Source: an uncultured Flavobacteriales bacterium
Lineage (GTDB): Bacteria; Bacteroidota; Bacteroidia; Flavobacteriales_D; Crocinitomicaceae
Assembly (NCBI GenBank): GCA_903945495.1
Contig: CAJAVU010000004.1
Coordinates: forward strand, 1 to 64,000
Reading direction: 5' to 3'
DNA: 64,000 nucleotides
This document shows, piece by piece, positions 42,496 to 50,724 of this stretch; position 1 is the stretch's first letter; each line of letters starts with the position of its first letter. Below the pieces are notes generated by a model. It was not told where the DNA came from. It did no database searches and saw only the letters and a list, made by a program, of their open reading frames with translations. A program made the translations under genes and the position numbers.

Positions 42496-44175
42496 TCAAT
42501 TTAATAATCGCTGTCCGATTCTACTAGGCTTAGAAACAAAGCGTATGGTCATTTGGTGTGATAAACTGCGCTGATTCAACAAGGCAGATTGTGTGTAATC
42601 AGCATTGTAGGTAATCGCAAACTGTTGAAACTTCAATCCGATTGATGCGGCTGGCTCTAAATTTGAAGAAATTGCTCCACCAACTGTTAACCATTTCAAT
42701 TTAACTGTCGTACCTAACCATGCTTCTTTCAAAGTCTCACGTTGTTGATAGACAATATAAGGTGAAACAGTAATCGTCTTTTTAATTGATTCGTAATCTG
42801 TTCCTAAAGTTGCAACGAAATGACTTCCAACACGTCTTTGATCTTCAAGTGCATTTGAGTAGATATTGTCATAGTGATTAAACAAATCATCTCCTTGAAT
42901 TCCAGCGTAAAACCATTTTGTATTTACCATTAGGCCTAAACCTAAATCCTTGTACCATAACTGTTTTCCAATTGGGGCTGACCCATTAACCAAAAACTCT
43001 TGAACCGTAGATCGATCATATTCAACTTTCGTTCCTGGTAATAGATTTTTTGAATCCAACATTTTACTTCCCATTTTAAAACGAACTGAAGGCTCTACAG
43101 TGACCCCTCTGGAAACAGAAAACTTAGGAGAGTAAGTTAAAGCAGCATTGTAATTTTGAATTTCGCCCAATCCATAATAGTTGTGACTCATTTGAAAACC
43201 TAAGCCACCACGTATTGCATAGGAATAACCATCTATTGATAATTGACTCATTATTTGTTGATTATCACTACCCAACCACTGAGCGCGACCGGTTGCTTGA
43301 ACTCTTGTTGCTAACATCGTTCCAATGGATGAAAAGTTTACATCCATTGCTTGCATTCCTGGAACATGATAATAAGGATCACGTTGATTTCTCAAAGCAA
43401 TCGGGTTATCTAACATGCGTTGAAGATTTCTACCCATTTTATGTAAACGGGAACCAAATGTGACTTTGTAATCTGATTTTGCGAAGCGCATAGTACGTTT
43501 TGATTCATTCGCATCTTCAAAACCAGTCTCCTTAATATCAATCAAATCTGCCTTAAGTGCAACCAATTTATTCACTGGTGCTTTCGTCATTTCAGGCTCA
43601 ACTTGTGCTAAAGATGCTACAGACAATTCTTCTTCTGTTACATTTAATTTTACCGCTTTGTTTTCATGTTGTCCAACAGCATTTGCTATTGCCTTAGTTG
43701 TATTAACTAACGACTTATCCTGTGTTGCACTATATTTTAATTCATTCGCCTGTTCATCTATTTTTCTTGTAGATGCGTTCAAGCTATTCGTGAACTTGAC
43801 TTTAGTTGAATTTACAGATTCTGAAATTGCATTTTTCTCATTTTCAAAATCTTTTTGATTTCTTGCTATTGCAAGATCTTCAGTGAAATCTGAATTGGTA
43901 TTTGTGTAAACAGCAAGTGACGTCAGCAATACAATTGTGAAAAAACCAATTGCAGAATACAAACCAACAGGTCTACGACGAACAAACTTATCTTGATGCG
44001 GATAGATATATTCTTGATGATCTACTTTTGCTTGCGTCCAAACATCTTTATCAACATCCAATTCAGGATGCTGCATTAAAAATGACTCTAATTGAGCAAT
44101 CTGTTCAGGAGATAAATTCCCTTCCATTAACTCAAACAGCCAGCGATCAATATTTGAAAACGATGGATTACTCAT
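42496..44175 (-). CDS. Anti-sigma-like domain fused to a PorP/SprF-like beta-barrel (candidate trans-envelope regulator)
   Basis: The 559-residue protein has no signal peptide. Residues 1-66 are cytoplasmic-type and charged (RWLFELMEGNLSPEQIAQLE and FLMQHPELD), similar to N-termini of Bacteroidota FecR-type anti-sigma factors. Residues about 70-90 form one membrane helix. Residues about 95-230 are a polar, Lys/Asn/Ser-rich periplasmic linker. From about 235 (LDNPIALRNQRDPYYHVPG) to the end the sequence resembles a PorP/SprF barrel with YNAALTYSPKFSVS and YNADYTQSALL strands. The ECF sigma gene overlaps its start by 4 bases, and a PorP gene follows. Inference: one polypeptide would span both membranes and pass information from the outer membrane to the sigma factor. 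An alternative is that the C-terminal domain is a soluble periplasmic beta domain. Confidence 0.75.
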   Translation of the reverse strand: MSNPSFSNIDRWLFELMEGNLSPEQIAQLESFLMQHPELDVDKDVWTQAKVDHQEYIYPHQDKFVRRRPVGLYSAIGFFTIVLLTSLAVYTNTNSDFTEDLAIARNQKDFENEKNAISESVNSTKVKFTNSLNASTRKIDEQANELKYSATQDKSLVNTTKAIANAVGQHENKAVKLNVTEEELSVASLAQVEPEMTKAPVNKLVALKADLIDIKETGFEDANESKRTMRFAKSDYKVTFGSRLHKMGRNLQRMLDNPIALRNQRDPYYHVPGMQAMDVNFSSIGTMLATRVQATGRAQWLGSDNQQIMSQLSIDGYSYAIRGGLGFQMSHNYYGLGEIQNYNAALTYSPKFSVSRGVTVEPSVRFKMGSKMLDSKNLLPGTKVEYDRSTVQEFLVNGSAPIGKQLWYKDLGLGLMVNTKWFYAGIQGDDLFNHYDNIYSNALEDQRRVGSHFVATLGTDYESIKKTITVSPYIVYQQRETLKEAWLGTTVKLKWLTVGGAISSNLEPAASIGLKFQQFAITYNADYTQSALLNQRSLSHQMTIRFVSKPSRIGQRLLN

Positions 44176-44660
44176 ACCAATTCCGTCAAACCTTTTAACT
44201 GCTTTTTAATTTTGTTTCTCGCTCGGAATAGGTATACTTTTACTTGAGAACTGGACAAATTTAACATGTCACCAATTTCCTCGTAAGAGTAGCCTTCTAA
44301 ATCGCGTAAAAGAATGATACTTTTTTGTATCGGAGGCAAAATACTAACCGCTCTATCAACTACTTCGTTTGATTCAAACTTATTCACATCTTTTTTCGTT
44401 CCCTCCGGAAGATTGTCACTTCCTGGTAATTGAACACGTGATTTTTTTGAAATCAAATTAAGCATTGCATTGTGAGCTGTCGTAAACATCCACGACTTTG
44501 CCTTTTCAACTTCTACTTTTTTACGATTTATCCATAATTTTTCAAAAACATCTTGTAAAATATCTTCTGCGTCTTCTGAATTACGAAGAAAGCGCATAGC
44601 ATAACCATAAAGCTTATTGCTATGTTCTTTAACAGTCATATTGTACTCGTTTCTAGTCAA
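44172..44660 (-). CDS. ECF-family RNA polymerase sigma factor
   Basis: The 162-residue protein has sigma region 2 (YAMRFLRNSEDAEDILQDVF, then EKLWINRKKVEVEKAKSWMF) and region 4 with an HTH (LRDLEGYSYEEIGDMLNLSS, then SQVKVYLFRARNKIKKQL). It directs RNA polymerase to a specific promoter set, probably including its own operon (inference). The stop overlaps the start of the anti-sigma-like fusion gene by 4 bases, the standard arrangement for sigma/anti-sigma pairs. The start at 44660 is used; an ATG 21 bases inside is an alternative. Confidence 0.95.
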   Translation of the reverse strand: MTRNEYNMTVKEHSNKLYGYAMRFLRNSEDAEDILQDVFEKLWINRKKVEVEKAKSWMFTTAHNAMLNLISKKSRVQLPGSDNLPEGTKKDVNKFESNEVVDRAVSILPPIQKSIILLRDLEGYSYEEIGDMLNLSSSQVKVYLFRARNKIKKQLKGLTELV

Positions 44661-44880
44661 AATTATTCCTGGCGTTTGCAGTTAAAACAATTTGAGAGGG
44701 CCAAAAGTTACACCCTGTCACCTCTTTGTAACGGAATTATTGAATAAATATACATTTGAATTATCTTTTGCACGAAGCGAACGAACATATATGGGGTATC
44801 AATGAATATTGAGTCCTTATTATTGAACTGAACTAATTTTATTTTAATATATTCGTAAAAACGAACAAACCCCAAAACAC

Positions 44881-46650
44881 ATGATTCAGGTACAACGACT
44901 TTTTGATACTGTCTATTTTCAGAATGAAAAATATCCGAACGACAAAATGTTTGTTACCAAATTGAATGGTAATTGGATTCCAAAATCGAATCAAACGTTT
45001 ATTGATGAGGCCATGGTTGTTTCTCGTGGGCTAATAGCTTTTGGCGTAAACAAAGGAGATAACGTAGCATTAGTATCAAACAATCGATACGAATGGAATG
45101 TAATGGATATTGCCATTCAGCAAGTTGGAGCTATTGTCGTTCCGCTTTACCCGAATATTTCTGAAAATGATTATAAATACATTTTAAATGATGCTTCAAT
45201 CAAACTGATCGTTGTGGGAAATGCGGAGTTATCGCAAAAAATTCAAAATATTAAAAGTGAAGTTCCTAGCTTACAGCATCTATTTTCATTTGACGTCGTA
45301 GAAGGCGTTACCAACTGGAGTGCGATTCATGAACGTTCGAATGAAACAGAAGATGAAACAGTAAAAGAACGAATGAATTTGGTTAAAAGCCATGATTTAG
45401 CAACAATCATTTACACTTCTGGAACCACAGGAAATCCAAAAGGTGTTATGTTGTCGCACCACAATATTCTTTCGAATGTCGATGGTTGTCAAGAACCAAT
45501 TCCAGCAGATAACACATCACGCGTACTAACATTTTTACCCGTTTGTCACATCTACGAACGAATGTTACATTACTTGTACATTTATTTGGGTTGTTCAATT
45601 CACTTCGCAGAGTCGATGGACACAATTGGAGATAACATTCGTGAAGTTAAACCACACGTTTTCACTGCTGTACCTAGATTGATTGAAAAAGTATTCGATC
45701 GAATCATGGCGAAAGGAGATGAATTATCTGGCTTTAAACGTAAGTTATTTTTCTGGGCTGTTGAACTTGCTGAAGAATATGATTTGCACGGTAAAAGCCT
45801 TTGGTATAAAATCAAATTGGCGATTGCTCGAAAATTGATTTTCTCGAAATGGCAAGAGGCTTTGGGTGGTGAAGTAAAAGCAATAGCATCTGGCAGTGCA
45901 GCTTTACAACCTCGTTTAGCGCGTATTTTCTTAGCCGCTCAAATTCCAATTCTTGAAGGGTATGGTCTAACAGAAACATCTCCTGTAGTTTCAGTAAATT
46001 GCTTTTCAAAAGGAATTCGTATCGGAACTGTTGGTGCATTAATCGATGATGTAACGGTTCGAATTGCAGAAGATGGAGAAATCTTGGTGAAAGGCCCAAA
46101 TGTGATGATGGGTTACTACAATTTACCAGAAGTTACGGCAGAAGCAATAGATTCAGAAGGCTGGTTTCACACAGGTGATATTGGTATTTTTGAAGAAGGC
46201 AAGTTTCTTAAAATTACAGATCGCAAAAAGGAGATTTTTAAAACATCTGGTGGAAAATACATTGTACCTCAAGCAATGGAAAACAAATTTAAAGAATCGC
46301 GCTTCATTGAGCAAATCATGGTGATTGGGGAAGGCGAGAAATTTCCAGCGGCTTTCATTGTTCCAAGTTTTGCCTTTATAAAAGAATGGGCACACAGAAA
46401 GAATATTGACTTGGGAGATGCAACGAATCATTCTATTTCTAAAGACGTTCATGTAATGGGACGTATTCAGCAGGAAATAGATAAGTTCAACAAAGGCTTT
46501 GGAAACTGGGAACAAATCAAACGTTTTGCTTTATTGGAAAAAGAATTTTCTATAGAAGGTGAAGAATTGACACCAACACTAAAATTAAAACGTAAAAAAA
46601 TTCTTGCGAAATATAGTGCACACTATGATGCCATTTACAAAGAAGATTAA
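44881..46650 (+). CDS. Long-chain acyl-CoA synthetase (AMP-binding, FadD/FAA type)
   Basis: The 589-residue enzyme has the AMP-binding P-loop IIYTSGTTGNPKGVMLSHHN, the motif GYGLTETSPVVSVN, the hinge GWFHTGDIG, and KITDRKKEIFKTSGGKYI near the C-terminus. The ACSL-type spacing suggests long-chain fatty acids. It activates fatty acids to acyl-CoA for beta-oxidation or lipid synthesis. A small lipoprotein gene follows 3 bases after its stop. Confidence 0.95.
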   Translation: MIQVQRLFDTVYFQNEKYPNDKMFVTKLNGNWIPKSNQTFIDEAMVVSRGLIAFGVNKGDNVALVSNNRYEWNVMDIAIQQVGAIVVPLYPNISENDYKYILNDASIKLIVVGNAELSQKIQNIKSEVPSLQHLFSFDVVEGVTNWSAIHERSNETEDETVKERMNLVKSHDLATIIYTSGTTGNPKGVMLSHHNILSNVDGCQEPIPADNTSRVLTFLPVCHIYERMLHYLYIYLGCSIHFAESMDTIGDNIREVKPHVFTAVPRLIEKVFDRIMAKGDELSGFKRKLFFWAVELAEEYDLHGKSLWYKIKLAIARKLIFSKWQEALGGEVKAIASGSAALQPRLARIFLAAQIPILEGYGLTETSPVVSVNCFSKGIRIGTVGALIDDVTVRIAEDGEILVKGPNVMMGYYNLPEVTAEAIDSEGWFHTGDIGIFEEGKFLKITDRKKEIFKTSGGKYIVPQAMENKFKESRFIEQIMVIGEGEKFPAAFIVPSFAFIKEWAHRKNIDLGDATNHSISKDVHVMGRIQQEIDKFNKGFGNWEQIKRFALLEKEFSIEGEELTPTLKLKRKKILAKYSAHYDAIYKED

Positions 46651-46653
46651 TCC

Positions 46654-47298
46654 ATGAAAGTAGTTTATTTTCTATTATACGCAATTCTTTTCACGGCCAA
46701 TAGCTGCGGGACAGATAAATCCGAGACGGAGCAAAAAAAGGAAGAAAAGCCAGTTGAAAACAAAGATAAAGACGCTGGAATCTATGGCTATGAATCTGGT
46801 ATGGTAGAAACCCATTTTGGAGACACAAAAAATAAGGAAATTCTCTACTTTGATAAGTGGGGAACGATATCCGCAAAATACACTTTCACTGAAAACAGAA
46901 ACACAGGTGAAGTAAATTTGAGTTCGATTGAACTAGTTAAAAATGGAACAACCTACATGATTGATCCAGTCGCAAAAACTGGATTAAAAATGAGAAACCC
47001 TTTTGGACAAAATGATATTGGTGATGCCAAAGATGTTCTCGGATTTAAAGAAGAACGTAAACTGAAAATGTTAGGTTCCCATTTATCTGGAACAGAAGTT
47101 CTGATTGGAAAAAAGTGTGATATTTACAAAGATGATGCTGAACAGATGAGTCAAACGACTTTTCTTCACAATGGTCTAATTTTAAAAACCATTATCAACA
47201 TGGATGGAGAAGAAATCATTTCAGAAGCAACTGATGTTCAATTCAACATAAAAATCCCGGCTGAAAAATTTGAAATACCAAAAGGAATTAAATTTTAA
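46654..47298 (+). CDS. Predicted lipoprotein, unknown function
   Basis: The 214-residue product has a lipobox (LYAILFTANSC, Cys at about residue 18) followed by a Lys/Glu-rich linker (SETEQKKEEKPVENKDKDAG). The rest contains strands such as GSHLSGTEVLIGKKCDIYK and FEIPKGIKF, reminiscent of small periplasmic beta-sandwich lipoproteins. No recognised domain. It is likely co-transcribed with the acyl-CoA synthetase gene. Confidence 0.65.
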   Translation: MKVVYFLLYAILFTANSCGTDKSETEQKKEEKPVENKDKDAGIYGYESGMVETHFGDTKNKEILYFDKWGTISAKYTFTENRNTGEVNLSSIELVKNGTTYMIDPVAKTGLKMRNPFGQNDIGDAKDVLGFKEERKLKMLGSHLSGTEVLIGKKCDIYKDDAEQMSQTTFLHNGLILKTIINMDGEEIISEATDVQFNIKIPAEKFEIPKGIKF

Positions 47299-47304
47299 GT
47301 AAAT

Positions 47305-47640
47305 CTATTGTTTCGCTGTCGTAACTTTTACTTTTACTTTGTGAACTTGAGGGTAATGTGTTCCCGCTTCAAATTTCAATTGCATTAAGTGATTGCGCAC
47401 TTTTATTTTCGTTGGTGTTGAAACAACAGTAGTTCCCTCTTTCACCAAAGTTGCAGATGTTACTTTGCCTGTTATGTCAACAGCAAGCTCATAAAACAAA
47501 ACACCTTCGTTGTTATCGATTAGTTTAAATCCAATCGTACTAATTAAGGCACGTTTATCGGTAACTATTGGTCCATCCACTAGTTGACAAAAAGCCATAC
47601 TTGAGAAGGCCATAAAAATAAATACGATAGCTGTTTTCAT
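47305..47640 (-). CDS. Small secreted protein, unknown function
   Basis: The 111-residue protein has a signal peptide (MKTAIVFIFMAFSSMAFCQ) and a short beta-rich mature part with no motif that I recognise. It lies 45 bases downstream of recG, in the same direction, and may share its transcript. Confidence 0.55.
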   Translation of the reverse strand: MKTAIVFIFMAFSSMAFCQLVDGPIVTDKRALISTIGFKLIDNNEGVLFYELAVDITGKVTSATLVKEGTTVVSTPTKIKVRNHLMQLKFEAGTHYPQVHKVKVKVTTAKQ

Positions 47641-47685
47641 GTTGCTTTTTTGTTTGAGGTCTGAAATTACAAATAAATGTTTGAA

Positions 47686-49782
47686 CTAAGCAATTTCACC
47701 CCAATTCGGTTTTGAATTCAAGACATTGATTAAAATTTCTCGAAGCTTTAAATGCTGCGGACGTTCTAAGCCAGGATCCAACTCTAGAATTTTTCGTGCT
47801 TCTTCACGCGCCATTACGACCAATTGTGCATCTTTTGCAATGTCAGCTATTTTCAAATTCAATAAACCACTTTGTTGTGTTCCCATTAAATCACCTGGTC
47901 CGCGCAATTGCAAATCAACTTCAGCAATTTCAAATCCATCTGAAGAGCGAACCATGGTTTCAACACGTTTCAAGGTATCTTTTGATAATTTATCTCCAGT
48001 CATAAGAATGCAATAGGATTGCTCCGCACCACGCCCTACTCGACCGCGTAACTGATGCAATTGTGACAATCCAAATCGTTCAGAACTCTCGATAATCATC
48101 ACAGATGCATTTGGCACATTCACTCCAACTTCAATAACAGTTGTCGCCACCATTATTTGAGTTTCTCCACGGACAAAGCGTTGCATTTCAAAATCTTTGT
48201 CTTCCGCCTTCATTTTTCCATGTACCATGCTCACACGGAATTCAGGCAAAGGAAAAGCGCGAGTAATGGCTTCATAACCGCTCATCAAATTATTAAAATC
48301 CAAGGTCTCCGATTCATTGATCAGTGGATAAACGATGTAAATCTGTCTTCCTTTCTGAATCTCTTCTTTTATAAATCCAAATACACGTAAGCGGTGCGAC
48401 TCATAACGATGAACCGTTGAAATTGGTTTTCTACCCGGAGGAAGTTCATCAATCACCGACACATCCAAATCACCGTAAAAAGTCATTGCCAATGTCCGTG
48501 GAATAGGTGTTGCGGTCATAATTAAAACATGCGGAGGAATGCTGTTTTTTCGCCACATTCGAGCGCGTTGTGCTACACCAAATCGATGTTGCTCATCAAT
48601 GACTACAATTCCTAAATTTTTAAACTGAACAACATCTTCTAACAAAGCGTGTGTACCAATTAACAAATGAATTGTTCCATCCTCCAAGCCTTCATGAATA
48701 GCTACACGTGCTTTTTTGCGCACCGAACCAGTCAGTAATTCGATTCGAATTGGCAGGTCTTTTAGTAGTTCTTTGATACCCTCAAAATGCTGATTCGCTA
48801 AAATTTCTGTTGGCGCCATCAAAGCTGCTTGAAATCCGTTTCCAATCCCCATCAACATCGTCAATAAAGCAACAAGTGTTTTCCCACTTCCAACATCTCC
48901 TTGCAACAAGCGATTCATGTGATGGCCTGTCATAAAATCTTTACGAATTTCCTTCAACACGCGTTTTTGCGCACCTGTTAAGGTAAATGGCAAATGATTC
49001 GAATAAAAGGAATTGAACACCTCACCTACTTCTGGAAAGACAAATCCTTTTGATTTACTCATGCTGATTTGCTTTCGAAGCAATAATTCCATTTGAAGAA
49101 AAAATAATTCTTCAAATTTTAAGCGCAATCGAGCATTTACAAATTCTTGTTCAGATTTTGGGGTATGCACTTGCAAGAATGCCAATTCTCTATTGATTAA
49201 ACGGTGTTCTTGTAAAATCGCTGATGGTAAAGTTTCCTCAATCTTCCCTTTGATTTGAGCAACAAGTTGGGCCGTTAACTTTTCTATTCCTTTCGAATGT
49301 AAACCCTTCGCACTTAATTTTTCAGTCGTTGAGTAAACAGGTTGTAATCCGGTCTTCAGTAATACATCTTTCCATTCCGTTATTTCAGGATGAGGAATAT
49401 TCCATGTGTTTCCAAAGATTTTAGCTTTACCAAAAATTTGATATTCTGCACCAATTTTCAGTAAAGGCTTAATCCATTTTGCTCCTTGAAACCAAACCAA
49501 ATCGATCACCCCTGTTTCATCTTGAAATTTAGCAGTAAGTTTCTTTTGTCGGCCCATTGCTGTTTCACCAACTTGAATGATTCTCCCTTTTAATTGGGCA
49601 TATGAATCAACATACGGCAAATCTGAAACACGATGGTATTGTGAACGATTGATATAACGAAAGGGGAAATAATTCAATAAATCATTGAATGTGAAAACGC
49701 CAATTTCTTGATGCAACAATTCAGCCCGCTGGGGACCTACACCTTTCAAAAATTCTATTGGAGTTCGAAGAAAATCGTTCAC
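47686..49782 (-). CDS. recG: ATP-dependent DNA helicase RecG
   Basis: The 698-residue product has the N-terminal wedge domain (LKGVGPQRAELLHQEIGVFT, FPFRYINRSQYHRVS), helicase motif I GDVGSGKT, DEQH motif VIDEQHRFG, TATPIPRT and the TRG region QLHQLRGRVGRG. It remodels stalled forks and Holliday junctions. I place the start at the GTG at 49782 (V-N-D-F-L-R), because the ATG at 49833 would add 17 residues translated through a terminator hairpin (49803-49828). The length then matches the family (about 693-700). Confidence 0.96.
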   Translation of the reverse strand: MNDFLRTPIEFLKGVGPQRAELLHQEIGVFTFNDLLNYFPFRYINRSQYHRVSDLPYVDSYAQLKGRIIQVGETAMGRQKKLTAKFQDETGVIDLVWFQGAKWIKPLLKIGAEYQIFGKAKIFGNTWNIPHPEITEWKDVLLKTGLQPVYSTTEKLSAKGLHSKGIEKLTAQLVAQIKGKIEETLPSAILQEHRLINRELAFLQVHTPKSEQEFVNARLRLKFEELFFLQMELLLRKQISMSKSKGFVFPEVGEVFNSFYSNHLPFTLTGAQKRVLKEIRKDFMTGHHMNRLLQGDVGSGKTLVALLTMLMGIGNGFQAALMAPTEILANQHFEGIKELLKDLPIRIELLTGSVRKKARVAIHEGLEDGTIHLLIGTHALLEDVVQFKNLGIVVIDEQHRFGVAQRARMWRKNSIPPHVLIMTATPIPRTLAMTFYGDLDVSVIDELPPGRKPISTVHRYESHRLRVFGFIKEEIQKGRQIYIVYPLINESETLDFNNLMSGYEAITRAFPLPEFRVSMVHGKMKAEDKDFEMQRFVRGETQIMVATTVIEVGVNVPNASVMIIESSERFGLSQLHQLRGRVGRGAEQSYCILMTGDKLSKDTLKRVETMVRSSDGFEIAEVDLQLRGPGDLMGTQQSGLLNLKIADIAKDAQLVVMAREEARKILELDPGLERPQHLKLREILINVLNSKPNWGEIA

Positions 49783-49802
49783 GAGGTAAAAATAAAAAAG
49801 AA

Positions 49803-49828
49803 AAGCGATAGATTCACATCTACCGCTT
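49803..49828 (-). terminator. Terminator of the SprB-repeat protein gene
   Basis: AAGCGATAGAT / ATCTACCGCTT forms an 11-base stem with one mismatch and a 4-base loop; on the minus strand a U-rich run follows. It lies between the stop at 49875 and the recG start. Confidence 0.72.
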
Positions 49829-49874
49829 CTCACCTCTAAAATAAAACATATTGAATTTGTGCGTTAAACAAATT

Positions 49875-50525
49875 TTATTGTGCCGCCATCAAACTAATTT
49901 GAGCTGGCTTATATAATGTCATTGTGATCACTCCTGGTTGTGCCTCTTTTTGAACTGAGAAAGGACTAGTATTTGCTTCCTCGAAATCAATTTTTACAGG
50001 CACGGTCATTGAACATCCACGAGCATCTTCGATTGTCAATTTGTACGTTCCGTCATCCAAGGCATGTGGATCAGGGAAGTTTGCTTTACCATTTAAACGA
50101 ACGAAATAAAATGGCGTGTTGTTGTTATCCCAAGGTGTTCCACCTGTCAAAGCAACGTCCATTGATGCATTCAAACCATCAACTAGGTATTCTTGCTGAC
50201 TATTGTATGTCATTGTAATTGGAGAAGGCATCTCAACTGTGATTGTTTCTTCCACCATTGTTCCATGTTGATCAACAACTTGTACTTTGTATGAACCACT
50301 TTTCAAATTTTCTAACGCTGTTGCGGTTTCACCATTTTCCCAGTGAATAGCATAAGGCATTTTTCCTCCATAAACAGAAATTTCAATTTTTCCATTTGCT
50401 TGTCCAAAACAAGAAACATTTGTTTTAGTATAGTGAATTGTTAAAGCTGCTTTTGCTTTTGTTGTTGCTGACCATCCGAAGAAAGGCATCATTAAAAGAA
50501 CCGGTAATAATTTTATCAATTTCAT
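49875..50525 (-). CDS. Secreted protein with a SprB-type repeat
   Basis: The 216-residue protein has a signal peptide (MKLIKLLPVLLMMPFFGWSA). Residues about 32-100 contain a SprB repeat: TNVSCFGQANGKIEISVYGG, PYAIHWENG and LKSGSYKVQVVDQHG. A second, weaker copy follows (GTPWDNNNTPFYFV, DGTYKLTIEDARGCSM). SprB is the gliding adhesin of flavobacteria, a giant repeat protein; this is a short relative without a recognisable T9SS tail. Its role is unknown, perhaps a small surface protein. Confidence 0.78.
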   Translation of the reverse strand: MKLIKLLPVLLMMPFFGWSATTKAKAALTIHYTKTNVSCFGQANGKIEISVYGGKMPYAIHWENGETATALENLKSGSYKVQVVDQHGTMVEETITVEMPSPITMTYNSQQEYLVDGLNASMDVALTGGTPWDNNNTPFYFVRLNGKANFPDPHALDDGTYKLTIEDARGCSMTVPVKIDFEEANTSPFSVQKEAQPGVITMTLYKPAQISLMAAQ

Positions 50526-50678
50526 GACTTGTGTGTTTAATTACACTACAAACTAACGGCGCTTTTTTCGCACCACCAATGAAATTTCATGATTACCTGT
50601 AAAACTACACAAAGACCAATAGTAGTCGTTACGTAGTTCTACTTAATTGACTTCAAAACCATGTTAGTATAAACAAAA

Positions 50679-50704
50679 AATCCCCTCCACAAAGGGAGAG
50701 GATT
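50679..50704 (-). terminator. Terminator of the dsbD gene cluster
   Basis: AATCCCCTCC / GGGAGAGGATT pairs imperfectly over about 10 positions with a short loop. On the minus strand it is followed by a U run, 20 bases after the dsbD stop at 50725. Confidence 0.72.
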
Positions 50705-50724
50705 CTTGATTTATTCGATTGAAC

